Shown here: piece after piece, positions 1-8,194 of the stretch
Layout: each line of letters opens with the position of its first letter
Position numbering within the stretch: the first letter of the stretch is position 1
Assembly (NCBI RefSeq): GCF_002250655.1
Contig: NZ_NOZR01000032.1
Location: forward strand, 1 to 64,000
Direction: 5' to 3'
Origin: Mycolicibacterium sphagni
GTDB lineage: Bacteria; Actinomycetota; Actinomycetes; Mycobacteriales; Mycobacteriaceae
DNA: 64,000 nt
Position numbers and translations under genes: made by a program
The notes under the pieces: model-generated
Told to the model about the DNA's origin: nothing
The model's input: only the letters and a program-made list of their open reading frames with translations
The model's database searches: none

Positions 1-398
1 ATGTCCACCGGATAACCCGTCTTCTCCGAAACAATCTGCAAGACAACATCACCCGCAGGCACAGACGGAGCCGCAACCGACGCCGCCACAACAGGCGCAG
101 CTACCGCAGCAGGCCCCGCGAAATCGGCGACCGTGTCAACCACATCCTGCAGCGTGCGCAACGCCGACAGCTCAGAAGCCGGGATCTCCGGAGCACCCGG
201 GAACTTCGACTGCAACGCAGCCAAAATCTCCACCTGCTTGATCGAATCAATCCCGAGCTCGGCCTCCATCTCCATGCCCAACCCGAGCATGTCCACCGGA
301 TAACCCGTCTTCTCCGAAACAATCTGCAAGACAACATCACCCGCAGGCACAGACGGAGCCGCAACCGACGCAGCCACAACAGGCGCAGCTACCGGCGC
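1..398 (-). repeat. Tandem ACP-coding repeat, 288-bp period
   Basis: Bases 1 to about 107 are repeated at 289 to about 395 with one mismatch (gccgcc against gcagcc). The period is 288 bp, or 96 codons: one ACP plus its Ala/Pro linker. At least two ACP copies therefore exist, and the array probably continues past the left edge. Near-identity at DNA level points to recent duplication or gene conversion. Confidence 0.9.
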
Positions 399-3300
399 GG
401 GCGCGGGGGCGGGGGCGGCAACCACGGGTGCAGCCACGGGCGGCGCGGCCACCGCGACCGGCGCAGCCACAGGTGCCGGCGCGACAGCGACCGGCGGTGT
501 GACGACGGGCGCGGCCACCACCGGCGCCAACACCGGCTGAGGTGCCGCGCTCGGCAGGGCCCTCTGTGCCGGCGCGACGGCCGTCGGCTCGCCGACGATC
601 TGCGCCATCATGTGGGTGGACATGTCCAGGAACGCCTGGTGGCTTTGCGTCACTACGTCCATATAGCGCTGGTGTTGCTCGGCGGTCTCTTTCTGGATGC
701 TGTCGATGATGCTCCACACATCGCCCGACAGCGGCGCCGTGATCACCTCCGCCTGGTGCACGACCTCCGCCTGGTGGACGACCGGTGCCTGCACCTGTGC
801 GACCGGTGCCGGCGCGGCCTGTGCCACCGGTGCCGGCGCGTGAACCGCGGGCGCCTCCATCCGCTGAACCGCCGGGGCGGGCGCGGGTGCTTGGACGACA
901 GCGGCCGGCGCAGCGGGCGCACTCACCCGCGTGCGCTTGACCGTGATGGACGCCTTGCCATCGACGGGCGGGTACGGCTTGCCGAGGTTGGCTCCGCCGA
1001 CCTTGACGGCATGCTTGGGAGCGGGAACGAACTTCACCGGCTCCGCGTAATGGTCAAACAGGGCAACAAGATCCAGCGCCACACCGTCAGCGGCCAGCGC
1101 TGCCAGCCCGCGATGCCAGCCACGCAGGTTGTCGGCCTTCGGGTCATCCAGCGCCATCGCGATATGCGGTGTCGTGCCGAGGATCTTGCCCACCAGTCCG
1201 GTCAAAACCCGGCCGGGCCCGACTTCGATGAACCGGGTGACGCCGTCGCGGGCCATCGCCTCGATCATTTCGCGGAACCGGACCATCTGCTGGACCTGGT
1301 CGCCGAGTTGAACCGCGACATCCTCGCTGTACGGCTGGGCAGTGGCATTGGCGTACACCGGGAAGTTCGGCTGCCCGATCTTCAGCGTCTTCAGGTAAGC
1401 GGTCAGCGGTGCGCTGCTCGCGGCCACGATCGGCGAGTGGAACGCCGACGCCACCGGGAGGCGCACCGAAGACCAGCCCCGAGACTTCGCGGCATCCTGT
1501 GCCCACGCGATATCCGACTCATTTCCGGCCAGCACCACCTGGGTAGGCGCGTTGTCGTTCGCGACGACGAGGGATCCCGAGTCCGGCTGGGTTTCCAACA
1601 GGGCCCGGATGTCCTCGGCGGTCGCGGTGACAGCCAGCATCGCGCCGTCTTTGCCTTGACCCGCCTCGTTCATCAGGGTGCCGCGAGTACGCGCGGTCTC
1701 GACGAGTTTCTCCATAGGCAGGACACCGGCCGCCGCCAGTGCGCTGACCTCGCCGAAGCTGTGCCCGGCGGCCGCATCTGGGCTCACACCGAGCAGGTCG
1801 AGCAGCGCGAGCTGAGCAAGACTGGTCGCCGCGATCGCCGGCTGGGCGTTCGCCATCGCGGTGAGTTCCGCCTTCTGGGCATCGACCGCCGCCGGCTCGA
1901 ACACGGGCTCGGGGAACACGACGCCGGGCAGGTCGGTGAGGTCACCCTCGAGCCCGTCCCACACCGCGAGCGCCTCGGGGAAGGCGAGCGCGAGGTCGCC
2001 GCCCATCCCGACGTACTGGCTGCCCTGGCCGGGGAACAGGAATGCCGTCTTGCCTTCGCGGGCCGGCCCGAAGCCGACGGCGATGTTGGCGTCCTTGATG
2101 TCGCGGGCTGTCCCGTCGGCCAGCGCACTGCGCAGCCGTTCGGCGACTGTCTCGAGCGAGGTGACGTCGGTCGCGACCAGGCCGGCGCGCGCATGCTGCG
2201 ATCCGTCGAACTCCTCGGCGGCATCGAACGCGATGCGGGCCAGGCTCTCACCGGAGCGTGCCGCGGCGACGATGTCGGCGGCCCGCTTCTGCAGATCGGT
2301 TTCAGACGCCGCGCTGAGCACGACCAGCTCGCTGGGCAGCGCACGTAGCCGCTTGGCGCGGTGCTCGCCCTGGTACTCCTCCAGGGTCACGTGGAAGTTG
2401 CTGCCGCCGAAGCCGAATGAGCTGACCGACGCACGCCGGGGCTGATCGCCCTTGCGCACCCACGGACGGGTCTGCGCATTGACGTAGAACGGCGTCTCGT
2501 CGATGCCCATCGCGGGGTTCGGGCGCTCCACCTTGAGGGTGCCGGGCAGCGTCGAATGCTGCAGTGCGAGAACAGCTTTGATGAGACCGGCGGCGCCTGC
2601 CGCGGCCTTGGTGTGACCGATCTGGGACTTCACCGAGCCCAGCGCGATGCGCGCCGAGGTGTCGGTGAACACCGACTTCAGACCGGCGAACTCGGCCACG
2701 TCGCCGGCCTTGGTGGCGGTGCCGTGCGCTTCGATGAGTTCGACAGTCGACGGCTCGTAACCGGCCCGTTCGTAGGCGAGGCGCAGGGCCTTGGCCTGCC
2801 CGTCGGAGCGCGGTGCGTAGACGCTGGATGCGCGCCCGTCGGAGGAGGAGCCCAACCCGCGGATGACCGCATGGATCTGGTCCCCGTCCCGCTCGGCGTC
2901 GGCAAGGCGCTTGAGAGCCACCATGCCCACGCCCTCACCGATGATCGTGCCATCGGCGCCGTCAGAGAACGGCCGACAGTCCCCGGTGGCCGAGAACGCC
3001 GGCGTCTTGGAGAAGCACATGTACATCATCACGTCGTTCAGTGCATCGACACCGCCGGTCAACACCACATCCGACTCGTGCAGGTACAGCCGGTGCAATG
3101 CCGACTGCAACGCCGCCAGCGAACTGGCGCAGGCGGCGTCGGTGACGAAGTTGGCACCGCCGAGGTTGAGGCGGTTGGCCACCCGGCCGGCGATGACGTT
3201 GCCGAGCAGACCCGGGAAGGTGCTCTCCTGCCACGGGACATAGTGATCCGCGATGTCCTGGCAGATCTCGTCGGTCTCGCTCTCGGATAAACCATTCTCC

Positions 3301-3761
3301 AACATCGCTTTGCGCCAGATCGGCCGCTGCATACGCGAGCCCATTTGGACGACGAGTTCGGTGGTGGACGCGACCCCGAGCACCACGTCCACTCGGTCCA
3401 GGTCGACCTCCGCGCCTTCGCGCGCCACCACGTCGAGCAGCTGCCTGGCCGCGATCAGGGCAAGGATCTGCCCCGTGTCGGTCGACGGTAATGCGTTGGG
3501 GGGCAACCCGAACTGCACCGGATCGAAGTTCACCGGGTCGATGAAGCCGCCGCGCTTGCAGTACGTCTTGTCCGGCGCCTTGGGGTCGGCATCGAAATAA
3601 TCATCGATCAGCCAGTGCGAGGGCGGCACCTCGCTGATGGCGTCACGGCCAGAGGTGATGGTGCGCCAGAAGCCTGTTAGCCCTGACTCGCCCGGGTAGA
3701 TCGCCGACATGGCGACCACCGCGATCGGAGTGGCGATGGGCTGGTGCGTGTTGTCAGTCAA
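1..3761 (-). CDS. PUFA-synthase-like (PfaA-type) polyketide synthase, KS-AT-ACP part, 3' end outside the window
   Basis: Iterative type I synthase making a polyunsaturated or polyketide acyl chain in the cytoplasm. About 1,253 residues are visible. A ketosynthase comes first, with active-site Cys in DAACASS (about residue 211) and the two His in EAHGTAT (346) and IGHTKAAAG (383). An acyltransferase follows with GHSFGE (Ser 668). After a long Ala/Pro/Val linker (about 930-1130) comes an ACP with phosphopantetheine Ser in GIDSIKQ (1173) and the start of a second ACP. This order with tandem ACPs is the PfaA architecture. The start is a TTG 8 bases after the pfaD-like stop, with AAGGG upstream. 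The first in-frame ATG would remove the KS N-terminus. Any further ACPs, ketoreductase or dehydratase lie beyond base 1, so the product is unknown. Confidence 0.88.
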   Translation of the reverse strand, partial: MTDNTHQPIATPIAVVAMSAIYPGESGLTGFWRTITSGRDAISEVPPSHWLIDDYFDADPKAPDKTYCKRGGFIDPVNFDPVQFGLPPNALPSTDTGQILALIAARQLLDVVAREGAEVDLDRVDVVLGVASTTELVVQMGSRMQRPIWRKAMLENGLSESETDEICQDIADHYVPWQESTFPGLLGNVIAGRVANRLNLGGANFVTDAACASSLAALQSALHRLYLHESDVVLTGGVDALNDVMMYMCFSKTPAFSATGDCRPFSDGADGTIIGEGVGMVALKRLADAERDGDQIHAVIRGLGSSSDGRASSVYAPRSDGQAKALRLAYERAGYEPSTVELIEAHGTATKAGDVAEFAGLKSVFTDTSARIALGSVKSQIGHTKAAAGAAGLIKAVLALQHSTLPGTLKVERPNPAMGIDETPFYVNAQTRPWVRKGDQPRRASVSSFGFGGSNFHVTLEEYQGEHRAKRLRALPSELVVLSAASETDLQKRAADIVAAARSGESLARIAFDAAEEFDGSQHARAGLVATDVTSLETVAERLRSALADGTARDIKDANIAVGFGPAREGKTAFLFPGQGSQYVGMGGDLALAFPEALAVWDGLEGDLTDLPGVVFPEPVFEPAAVDAQKAELTAMANAQPAIAATSLAQLALLDLLGVSPDAAAGHSFGEVSALAAAGVLPMEKLVETARTRGTLMNEAGQGKDGAMLAVTATAEDIRALLETQPDSGSLVVANDNAPTQVVLAGNESDIAWAQDAAKSRGWSSVRLPVASAFHSPIVAASSAPLTAYLKTLKIGQPNFPVYANATAQPYSEDVAVQLGDQVQQMVRFREMIEAMARDGVTRFIEVGPGRVLTGLVGKILGTTPHIAMALDDPKADNLRGWHRGLAALAADGVALDLVALFDHYAEPVKFVPAPKHAVKVGGANLGKPYPPVDGKASITVKRTRVSAPAAPAAVVQAPAPAPAVQRMEAPAVHAPAPVAQAAPAPVAQVQAPVVHQAEVVHQAEVITAPLSGDVWSIIDSIQKETAEQHQRYMDVVTQSHQAFLDMSTHMMAQIVGEPTAVAPAQRALPSAAPQPVLAPVVAAPVVTPPVAVAPAPVAAPVAVAAPPVAAPVVAAPAPAPAPVAAPVVAASVAAPSVPAGDVVLQIVSEKTGYPVDMLGLGMEMEAELGIDSIKQVEILAALQSKFPGAPEIPASELSALRTLQDVVDTVADFAGPAAVAAPVVAASVAAPSVPAGDVVLQIVSEKTGYPVD

Positions 3762-3769
3762 GGTAACCC

Positions 3770-5380
3770 TTATCCGAGTGGACGTGGACGGAAATCGAAG
3801 GCGGAAGGCGGCATCGCGACGCCCGCGGCGCGAAGTTGCCCGGCGCGAGTCACGGTTGCAGCTCCCTCAAGAAGATTGAGCGCTATCTGTCGAACCGTGC
3901 GCGCCTCCACCGGCTCGAGAAAACTCCCCCGTACCCATTGGTTGAACGCCCCCATCGCTGGACCACACCAGATCTGGTAGTCAGCGCGTCGCGCGGTGTT
4001 GCCGTCGCGCGCCCACTGTGAACCGGTGAACAGATACCAGCGGAATACCAATGCCATGCGGTGTTTCGGATCCGCCGCGGCGCGCTCCACCTGATGCGGG
4101 TCGCTCTTGGCGAAGAATGCCTCGGTGTCGGCCCAGATATCGGCCACGCTGCGACCGAGCACTGTCGTCTCGAGGTTCGCGAGCACCTCCGGTGGGGCGT
4201 CTTCGAGCGAGGAGTAGCGGCGGTAGAAATCAGCCAGCCGATGGCCGCGCTGAGCGAACATCGTGCCGCGCTTGAGCACCTGAACGGTCACGCCCATCTC
4301 GAACATATCGGCGGCAGGTGCCATTGCCACGTCGGTGGACTCGGCCAGCGCCAGCAGCGTCCGTGCATCGGGCGACAGGCCGCTCTCCAGTGCCGACTGA
4401 TTCACCGAGCCGGTCAGCACATACGCTGCACCGGCGGCATAGGCGGCCGCGATCGCGGCCGGTGTCCCGAGCCCGCCCGCGGCACCCACCCGAGGCAGGA
4501 CCGCATAGCGATGGGCGGCAGCGATCTCGTCGCGCAGACTGATCAGACGCGGAAGCAGCACGGTCAGTGCGCGGTTGTCGGTGTGGCCGCCGGAGTCCGC
4601 TTCGGCGGTGATGTCTTCCGCGATCGGGATCTGGCTGGCCAGCGCGGCTTCCTCAGAGGTGAGACGACCGTCGGCGACCAGCGCGCGCAGCATGTCCTCG
4701 GGGGCCGGGAGCAGGAACTGCCGCGCGATCTCGTCGCGGGACACCTTGGCGAAGATGTGCCCGGCCCGGACGATCTGTCCATCCGCGCCGCGGCGCAATC
4801 CCTTGGCGGCATACAGGACGACCGCGGGAGTGAGCCGCATGAATGCCGAGGCCGACACGTAGCGAACACCGAGGCGGTGGAAGAGATCGACCGTCGCCAG
4901 TTCCATGCCGTCGCTCTGGACGTTGTGGATCAGGTTGGCGCCCCACCCGATGGAGTCCGGGCCGAGGGCACTCTGAATCTCGCGCACACCCGCTTCGACG
5001 GTAGCCAGGTCCAGCCCGGCGCTGCCGTAGAACGCCATCACGCCGGCGCGTACACCCTCGATGGTCATCTGCGGGGTGGCGATACCGCGGGCCATCTCGC
5101 CGACCACGTACGGAAACCGCACGCCATGCGACGCGGTGAAGCTGCGCTCACCGAGCCATTCGGGGTAGATCGGCGGCAAGACGGCGAGGACTTCCTGGCG
5201 TAGGAGCTCCTGCGTTAGCAGCCCTGCACCCTCGAGAAGGACGGCGCGCGGTCCGTGCACCGATCCCACGACGGCAACCGGCCTCCGGATTTCGGCGAGC
5301 GCCGCACCGACGTCAGGTCGATCGAGCAGCGCCAACGAGGCGCCATTTGTCGGATGAGAGTTAGCCAACGTGGCCTGCAT
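3770..5380 (-). CDS. PfaD family enoyl reductase / polyunsaturated fatty acid biosynthesis protein
   Basis: A 536-residue FMN-dependent TIM-barrel protein of the PfaD group, related to nitronate monooxygenases. In PUFA synthases it supplies the trans-acting enoyl reductase. The middle segment has the family's barrel-type Gly/Ala-rich strands (GGLGTPAAIAAAYAAGAAYV near residue 325 and the following TGSVNQ). The start is placed at the ATG beginning MQATLANSHP. The reading frame is open further upstream, but that part has poor composition and no family resemblance. The gene sits directly before the KS-AT-ACP gene with an 8-base gap, so the two are almost certainly cotranscribed and cooperate. 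Confidence 0.85.
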   Translation of the reverse strand: MQATLANSHPTNGASLALLDRPDVGAALAEIRRPVAVVGSVHGPRAVLLEGAGLLTQELLRQEVLAVLPPIYPEWLGERSFTASHGVRFPYVVGEMARGIATPQMTIEGVRAGVMAFYGSAGLDLATVEAGVREIQSALGPDSIGWGANLIHNVQSDGMELATVDLFHRLGVRYVSASAFMRLTPAVVLYAAKGLRRGADGQIVRAGHIFAKVSRDEIARQFLLPAPEDMLRALVADGRLTSEEAALASQIPIAEDITAEADSGGHTDNRALTVLLPRLISLRDEIAAAHRYAVLPRVGAAGGLGTPAAIAAAYAAGAAYVLTGSVNQSALESGLSPDARTLLALAESTDVAMAPAADMFEMGVTVQVLKRGTMFAQRGHRLADFYRRYSSLEDAPPEVLANLETTVLGRSVADIWADTEAFFAKSDPHQVERAAADPKHRMALVFRWYLFTGSQWARDGNTARRADYQIWCGPAMGAFNQWVRGSFLEPVEARTVRQIALNLLEGAATVTRAGQLRAAGVAMPPSAFDFRPRPLG

Positions 5381-5631
5381 GAGGAGCGACTCTAGCTTTA
5401 CGCGCGCGACAAATCTGGGTTTTAGAACACGTTCACATGCCCGGCGGCCTACCAGCCGGTAACTCTGTGAGAATCTACGCTGCGGGACTCGTACCTCGTT
5501 GCCGAAATGACATGCCGACGGTCGTTTTTTAGTCACTTGGACAGACCCGGTGATCTGCGCGCAGCAACCGCAGATGCCGGTGCCCACAGCCGCGAAAGCC
5601 CGCGGCCACGACGTCGAATATTGCAAGCTAC

Positions 5632-5643
5632 GGTTACGTAACC
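5632..5643. promoter_or_regulatory. Perfect palindrome GGTTACGTAACC, candidate operator
   Basis: A perfect 12-bp inverted repeat about 250 bases upstream of the pfaD-like start. Its size and symmetry suit a dimeric repressor such as a TetR member. The role is inferred only, and no matching regulator gene is adjacent. Confidence 0.4.
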
Positions 5644-5665
5644 AGGATTATGGTGTGCGGTTGCG

Positions 5666-5691
5666 CCAGCACGGCCTCACCGCCGTGCTGG
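5666..5691 (-). terminator. Hairpin terminator after the hemophore-like gene
   Basis: CCAGCACGGC and GCCGTGCTGG form a perfect 10-bp stem around a 6-base loop, 24 bases past the stop of the minus-strand gene. There is no T-tract, as is common for mycobacterial terminator-like hairpins. Confidence 0.55.
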
Positions 5692-5715
5692 TGAGCCGAA
5701 ACTCTAACCGGGCGT

Positions 5716-6075
5716 TCAGTAATTCATGCAGGTGTTGGCAACCTGCACGACCTGGGGTCCGATTTGCGCGGCGAGGATGGCCTGCAACTGTGGGTTGGCT
5801 GCTTGCTGCTGAGCGATCGACTGCTGGCGCTGGTCCACCGGCATGGCCAGGAACTGCTGGAGATTCCTCTGCATATCCGGCCGATAACTGAGCTGTTTGG
5901 CCAGGACCGGAGCTTGCGCATCCAGGGCAGCCGTGACCTGCGCGTAGCTGCAGGTCGTGTTAGCCAGCGCATCCGTGATCGGGTCGGCCGAGGCTGGTCC
6001 GGCCAGCGAAAGCGGAATCACCGCCGTCAAACTCGCCGCGATGACGACCCTTCGTAAGCACCATGCTGACTTCAT
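5716..6075 (-). CDS. Small secreted hemophore-related protein
   Basis: A 119-residue exported protein. A typical Sec signal peptide (basic MKSAWCLRR, hydrophobic core, cleavage near GPASADP) precedes a mature part of about 90 residues. That part is rich in Gln and helical, with one Cys near each end (TTCSYAQ and ANTCMNY), which suggests a disulfide. This is the pattern of the mycobacterial hemophore-related family, to which the heme-binding Rv0203 belongs. Heme binding is inferred from the family, since no ligand can be assigned from sequence alone. It is transcribed on its own, away from the amine oxidase gene to the right. Confidence 0.75.
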   Translation of the reverse strand: MKSAWCLRRVVIAASLTAVIPLSLAGPASADPITDALANTTCSYAQVTAALDAQAPVLAKQLSYRPDMQRNLQQFLAMPVDQRQQSIAQQQAANPQLQAILAAQIGPQVVQVANTCMNY

Positions 6076-6150
6076 GAACGGGTGCGCCTCTCTTTGCCAA
6101 CGGCTTGCTGGAGACCAAGCCCGGGCAAGTTAATCACGGCGCCTTCAGGC

Positions 6151-6196
6151 CGTGCGGGAAACGCCCCATTTATCGTGCGGGAAACGCCCCATTTAT
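6151..6196. repeat. Perfect 23-bp tandem duplication in a divergent promoter region
   Basis: Two exact, adjacent copies of a 23-base unit lie at 6151-6173 and 6174-6196. Each contains CGTGCGGGAAACGCCCC followed by ATTTAT. They lie between the divergent starts at 6075 and 6352, so they could be operator or promoter elements. No known regulator box is recognisable. Confidence 0.8.
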
Positions 6197-6351
6197 ATAG
6201 CCCTCCGCGGTCGCGGCCCAGCAGGTCGTCGGTCTCGTGCTTGGCCGATCGACGGACCGCGCCTCCTCCATCGAGTTCAGCACGTTGCCGAACCGGGGGC
6301 GCATCTGTGATTTCGCTGTGATCAACCTGGTGAAACGCTAGCGTCACCGCC

Positions 6352-7677
6352 ATGCGTTCGGTCGGGCGGCGCGGGTTCATGCTGGGTTTTGGCGCGCTCG
6401 CCGCAGCGCCGCTCCTGCCGGGTTGCAGCGACGCGGAAGAAAAGAAGAGCAGCGAGCACGTCATCGTCATCGGTGCCGGCTTCTCCGGTCTGGCCGCGGC
6501 TCGGCGTCTCGCCGACGCCGGTCTGCGCGTCACCGTTCTCGAGGCCAGGGACCGAATCGGTGGGCGCACGCGGACCGACACCTCGCTGGGAGTACCGATC
6601 GACGTCGGCGCCTCGTGGATCCATGGCACCGAAGACAACCCGCTCACCAGGCTCGCTGCGGATGTCGGGGCCAAAACCGTAGCCACCGATTTCGAGGATT
6701 TCATCCTGATCGAGGACCACCGGATCGTCGATCACAAAGCCGCCGCCGCGTCGGCTGACGACTGGCACCGGATCGCCAAGAAGCTCGATGAGCTCAGTAG
6801 CGAGGCCGGGTCCGACGAATCGGTGGCCGACGGCCTGGCGGGGATCGCGGACCTCGACGACCCGCTGGTCGCCTGGAACGTGACGTCCCGCACCGCCGGG
6901 GACTACGCGGCCGACGCCGACCAATTGTCGCTGCGCTGGCTGGGCAGCGAAAGCCAGTTCAAAGGGCCCGACGTGCTGTTCCCCGGTGGCTACACACAGC
7001 TGTCCCAGCACCTCGCCAAAGGTCTCGACATTCGGCAGAAAACCAAGGTCAGGCGAATCGTGCACGGCGGCGAGCAGGTTCGAGTCGAAACCTCACAGGG
7101 GACCGTCACCGCGGACCGGGTGATCGTCACCGTCCCGCTCGGAGTGCTCAAAGCCGGAAACATCGCGTTCGACCCTCCACTGCCGGAGACCAAGCTGGGC
7201 GCCATCAAGCGGATCGGGTTCGGACTGCTGAACAAGGTGGTCGTCGCTTTCGACAGGCCTTTCTGGCCGGAGTCCACGCCGATGATCGGACTGGTCGGCG
7301 ACAACCAGCCGGTCACGGATCTCGTCAACGGACTGTTGTTCGCCGATAAGCCGTTGCTCGTGGGGCTGCGCGGCGGGCAGGCGGCCTGGTCCCGCGAATC
7401 GATGTCCGACCAGGCGGCGGTGAGCGAGTTGATCAACGCGATCGACGCGCCAACGCCCACCGGATCACTCGTGACGCGCTGGGGTAACGACCAATATGCC
7501 TGCGGCTCATACAGTTTCATAGCCGTGGGATCCAGCCCCGACGACATGCACGCGCTCGGCGAGCCGGTCGGCGAGCAGCTGCTGTTCGCGGGCGAAGCCA
7601 CCAACCCCGAGTGGTTCGGCACCGTCCACGGCGCCTACCTGAGCGGCCTGCGGGAAGCGGACCGGATCGTCGGCTAG
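6352..7677 (+). CDS. Flavin monoamine/polyamine oxidase-like protein, Tat lipoprotein signal
   Basis: A 441-residue FAD amine oxidase that probably oxidises an amine at the cell envelope. The N-terminus has a twin-arginine motif (GRRGFML), a hydrophobic segment and a lipobox ending in LPGC, so export as a Tat lipoprotein is likely. The FAD-binding VIGAGFSGLAAARRL (about 41-55) and the arginine motif RDRIGGRTRT follow. The C-terminal GEATNPEWFGTVHGAYLSG is the family's second FAD-contact region. Length is normal. The substrate cannot be told from sequence. Confidence 0.85.
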   Translation: MRSVGRRGFMLGFGALAAAPLLPGCSDAEEKKSSEHVIVIGAGFSGLAAARRLADAGLRVTVLEARDRIGGRTRTDTSLGVPIDVGASWIHGTEDNPLTRLAADVGAKTVATDFEDFILIEDHRIVDHKAAAASADDWHRIAKKLDELSSEAGSDESVADGLAGIADLDDPLVAWNVTSRTAGDYAADADQLSLRWLGSESQFKGPDVLFPGGYTQLSQHLAKGLDIRQKTKVRRIVHGGEQVRVETSQGTVTADRVIVTVPLGVLKAGNIAFDPPLPETKLGAIKRIGFGLLNKVVVAFDRPFWPESTPMIGLVGDNQPVTDLVNGLLFADKPLLVGLRGGQAAWSRESMSDQAAVSELINAIDAPTPTGSLVTRWGNDQYACGSYSFIAVGSSPDDMHALGEPVGEQLLFAGEATNPEWFGTVHGAYLSGLREADRIVG

Positions 7678-7802
7678 TTGCTCCGCGGGCGCCGCCAACC
7701 GCCTGCCGGTGTCCCGAGCCGCTGGCACTTGGACTGCGTGTTTGCCTGACGTCGTCCCTGTAGTTCGATACGGTGAGGCACCGGTCGGTGGAAGCGGGGC
7801 GC

Positions 7803-7988
7803 ATGCGGAATCCATTCGGGCGCTTCGTCGCCTACACCCTGGTGGTGGCATCTGTTCCGATAGCCGGAATATCCTGGGCGCCAACAGGTTCAGCTGACAA
7901 CGGTTGCGCAGCCGGAAGGTATTTCAACGCTGAGTTCCGGCCCCATCGGCCCGGGCCGACGCTAAGCGAGGATGACTGGCATGGCTGA
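7803..7988 (+). CDS. Putative small secreted peptide
   Basis: A 61-codon ORF, MRNPFGRF..., with a basic start, a hydrophobic stretch (YTLVVASVPIAGISW) and a possible cleavage after PTGSA. That would leave about 28 residues ending LSEDDWHG. GGAAGCGGGGC lies upstream of the ATG. Its stop overlaps the start of the next small ORF by 8 bases, which suggests coupling. No family is recognised. Confidence 0.45.
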   Translation: MRNPFGRFVAYTLVVASVPIAGISWAPTGSADNGCAAGRYFNAEFRPHRPGPTLSEDDWHG

Positions 7989-8130
7989 GCACGACGACTC
8001 CCCCGATCACGACAGACCCGGCGAACCGAACGTCAGCCCGCCGTCGCCGCGCAAGACCGAGGACGTCGTCTTCCCCGAGTCGTTTCGGAAGTTCTGGCGC
8101 ACCTTGCTGGGTCCGTGGGGGCGGCGCTGA
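7981..8130 (+). CDS. Small conserved-looking hypothetical protein (49 aa)
   Basis: MAEHDDSPDHDRPGEPN... ending FRKFWRTLLGPWGRR: an acidic N-terminal half followed by an amphipathic basic and aromatic tail. GAGG at 7968-7971 is well spaced for the ATG at 7981. An in-frame ATG at 7972 is too close to that site. No signal peptide and no recognised domain. Confidence 0.5.
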   Translation: MAEHDDSPDHDRPGEPNVSPPSPRKTEDVVFPESFRKFWRTLLGPWGRR

Positions 8131-8136
8131 CAGCAC

Positions 8137-8165
8137 GCATCGTGCGGTGTCGTCGCATACGATGC
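8137..8165. promoter_or_regulatory. Inverted repeat GCATCGT-N15-ACGATGC before the MFS gene
   Basis: Seven-base perfect arms separated by 15 bases lie between the small ORF and the MFS start at 8195. It could be an operator or a weak terminator. Confidence 0.3.
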
Positions 8166-8194
8166 ACTCAATTGCTCTCTGAGGAGTGGCCTTT

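Larger units (their letters stand above)
5381..5715. other. Intergenic region between the pfaD-like gene and the hemophore-like gene
   Basis: These 335 bases hold no convincing gene. They contain a perfect 12-bp palindrome and a strong hairpin, listed separately. The promoter of the pfaD-like operon must lie here, but I could not fix -10 and -35 boxes with confidence. Confidence 0.6.

Noticed and set aside
1..398. CRISPR-like repeats
   Set aside because: The period is 288 bp and the repeat encodes ACP modules in frame, so it is a protein-coding duplication.
612..2348. Plus-strand open frame of 578 codons opposite the PKS
   Set aside because: Antisense shadow of the KS-AT coding sequence, with Arg/His/Gly-rich composition typical of high-GC reverse frames and no recognisable domain.
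4061..5203. Plus-strand open frame of 380 codons opposite the pfaD-like gene
   Set aside because: Antisense shadow; the minus-strand product is a clear PfaD-family enzyme.
6072..6704. Minus-strand open frame of 210 codons opposite the amine oxidase start
   Set aside because: Reverse frame over the amine oxidase N-terminus and the tandem repeat; no domain and poor composition.
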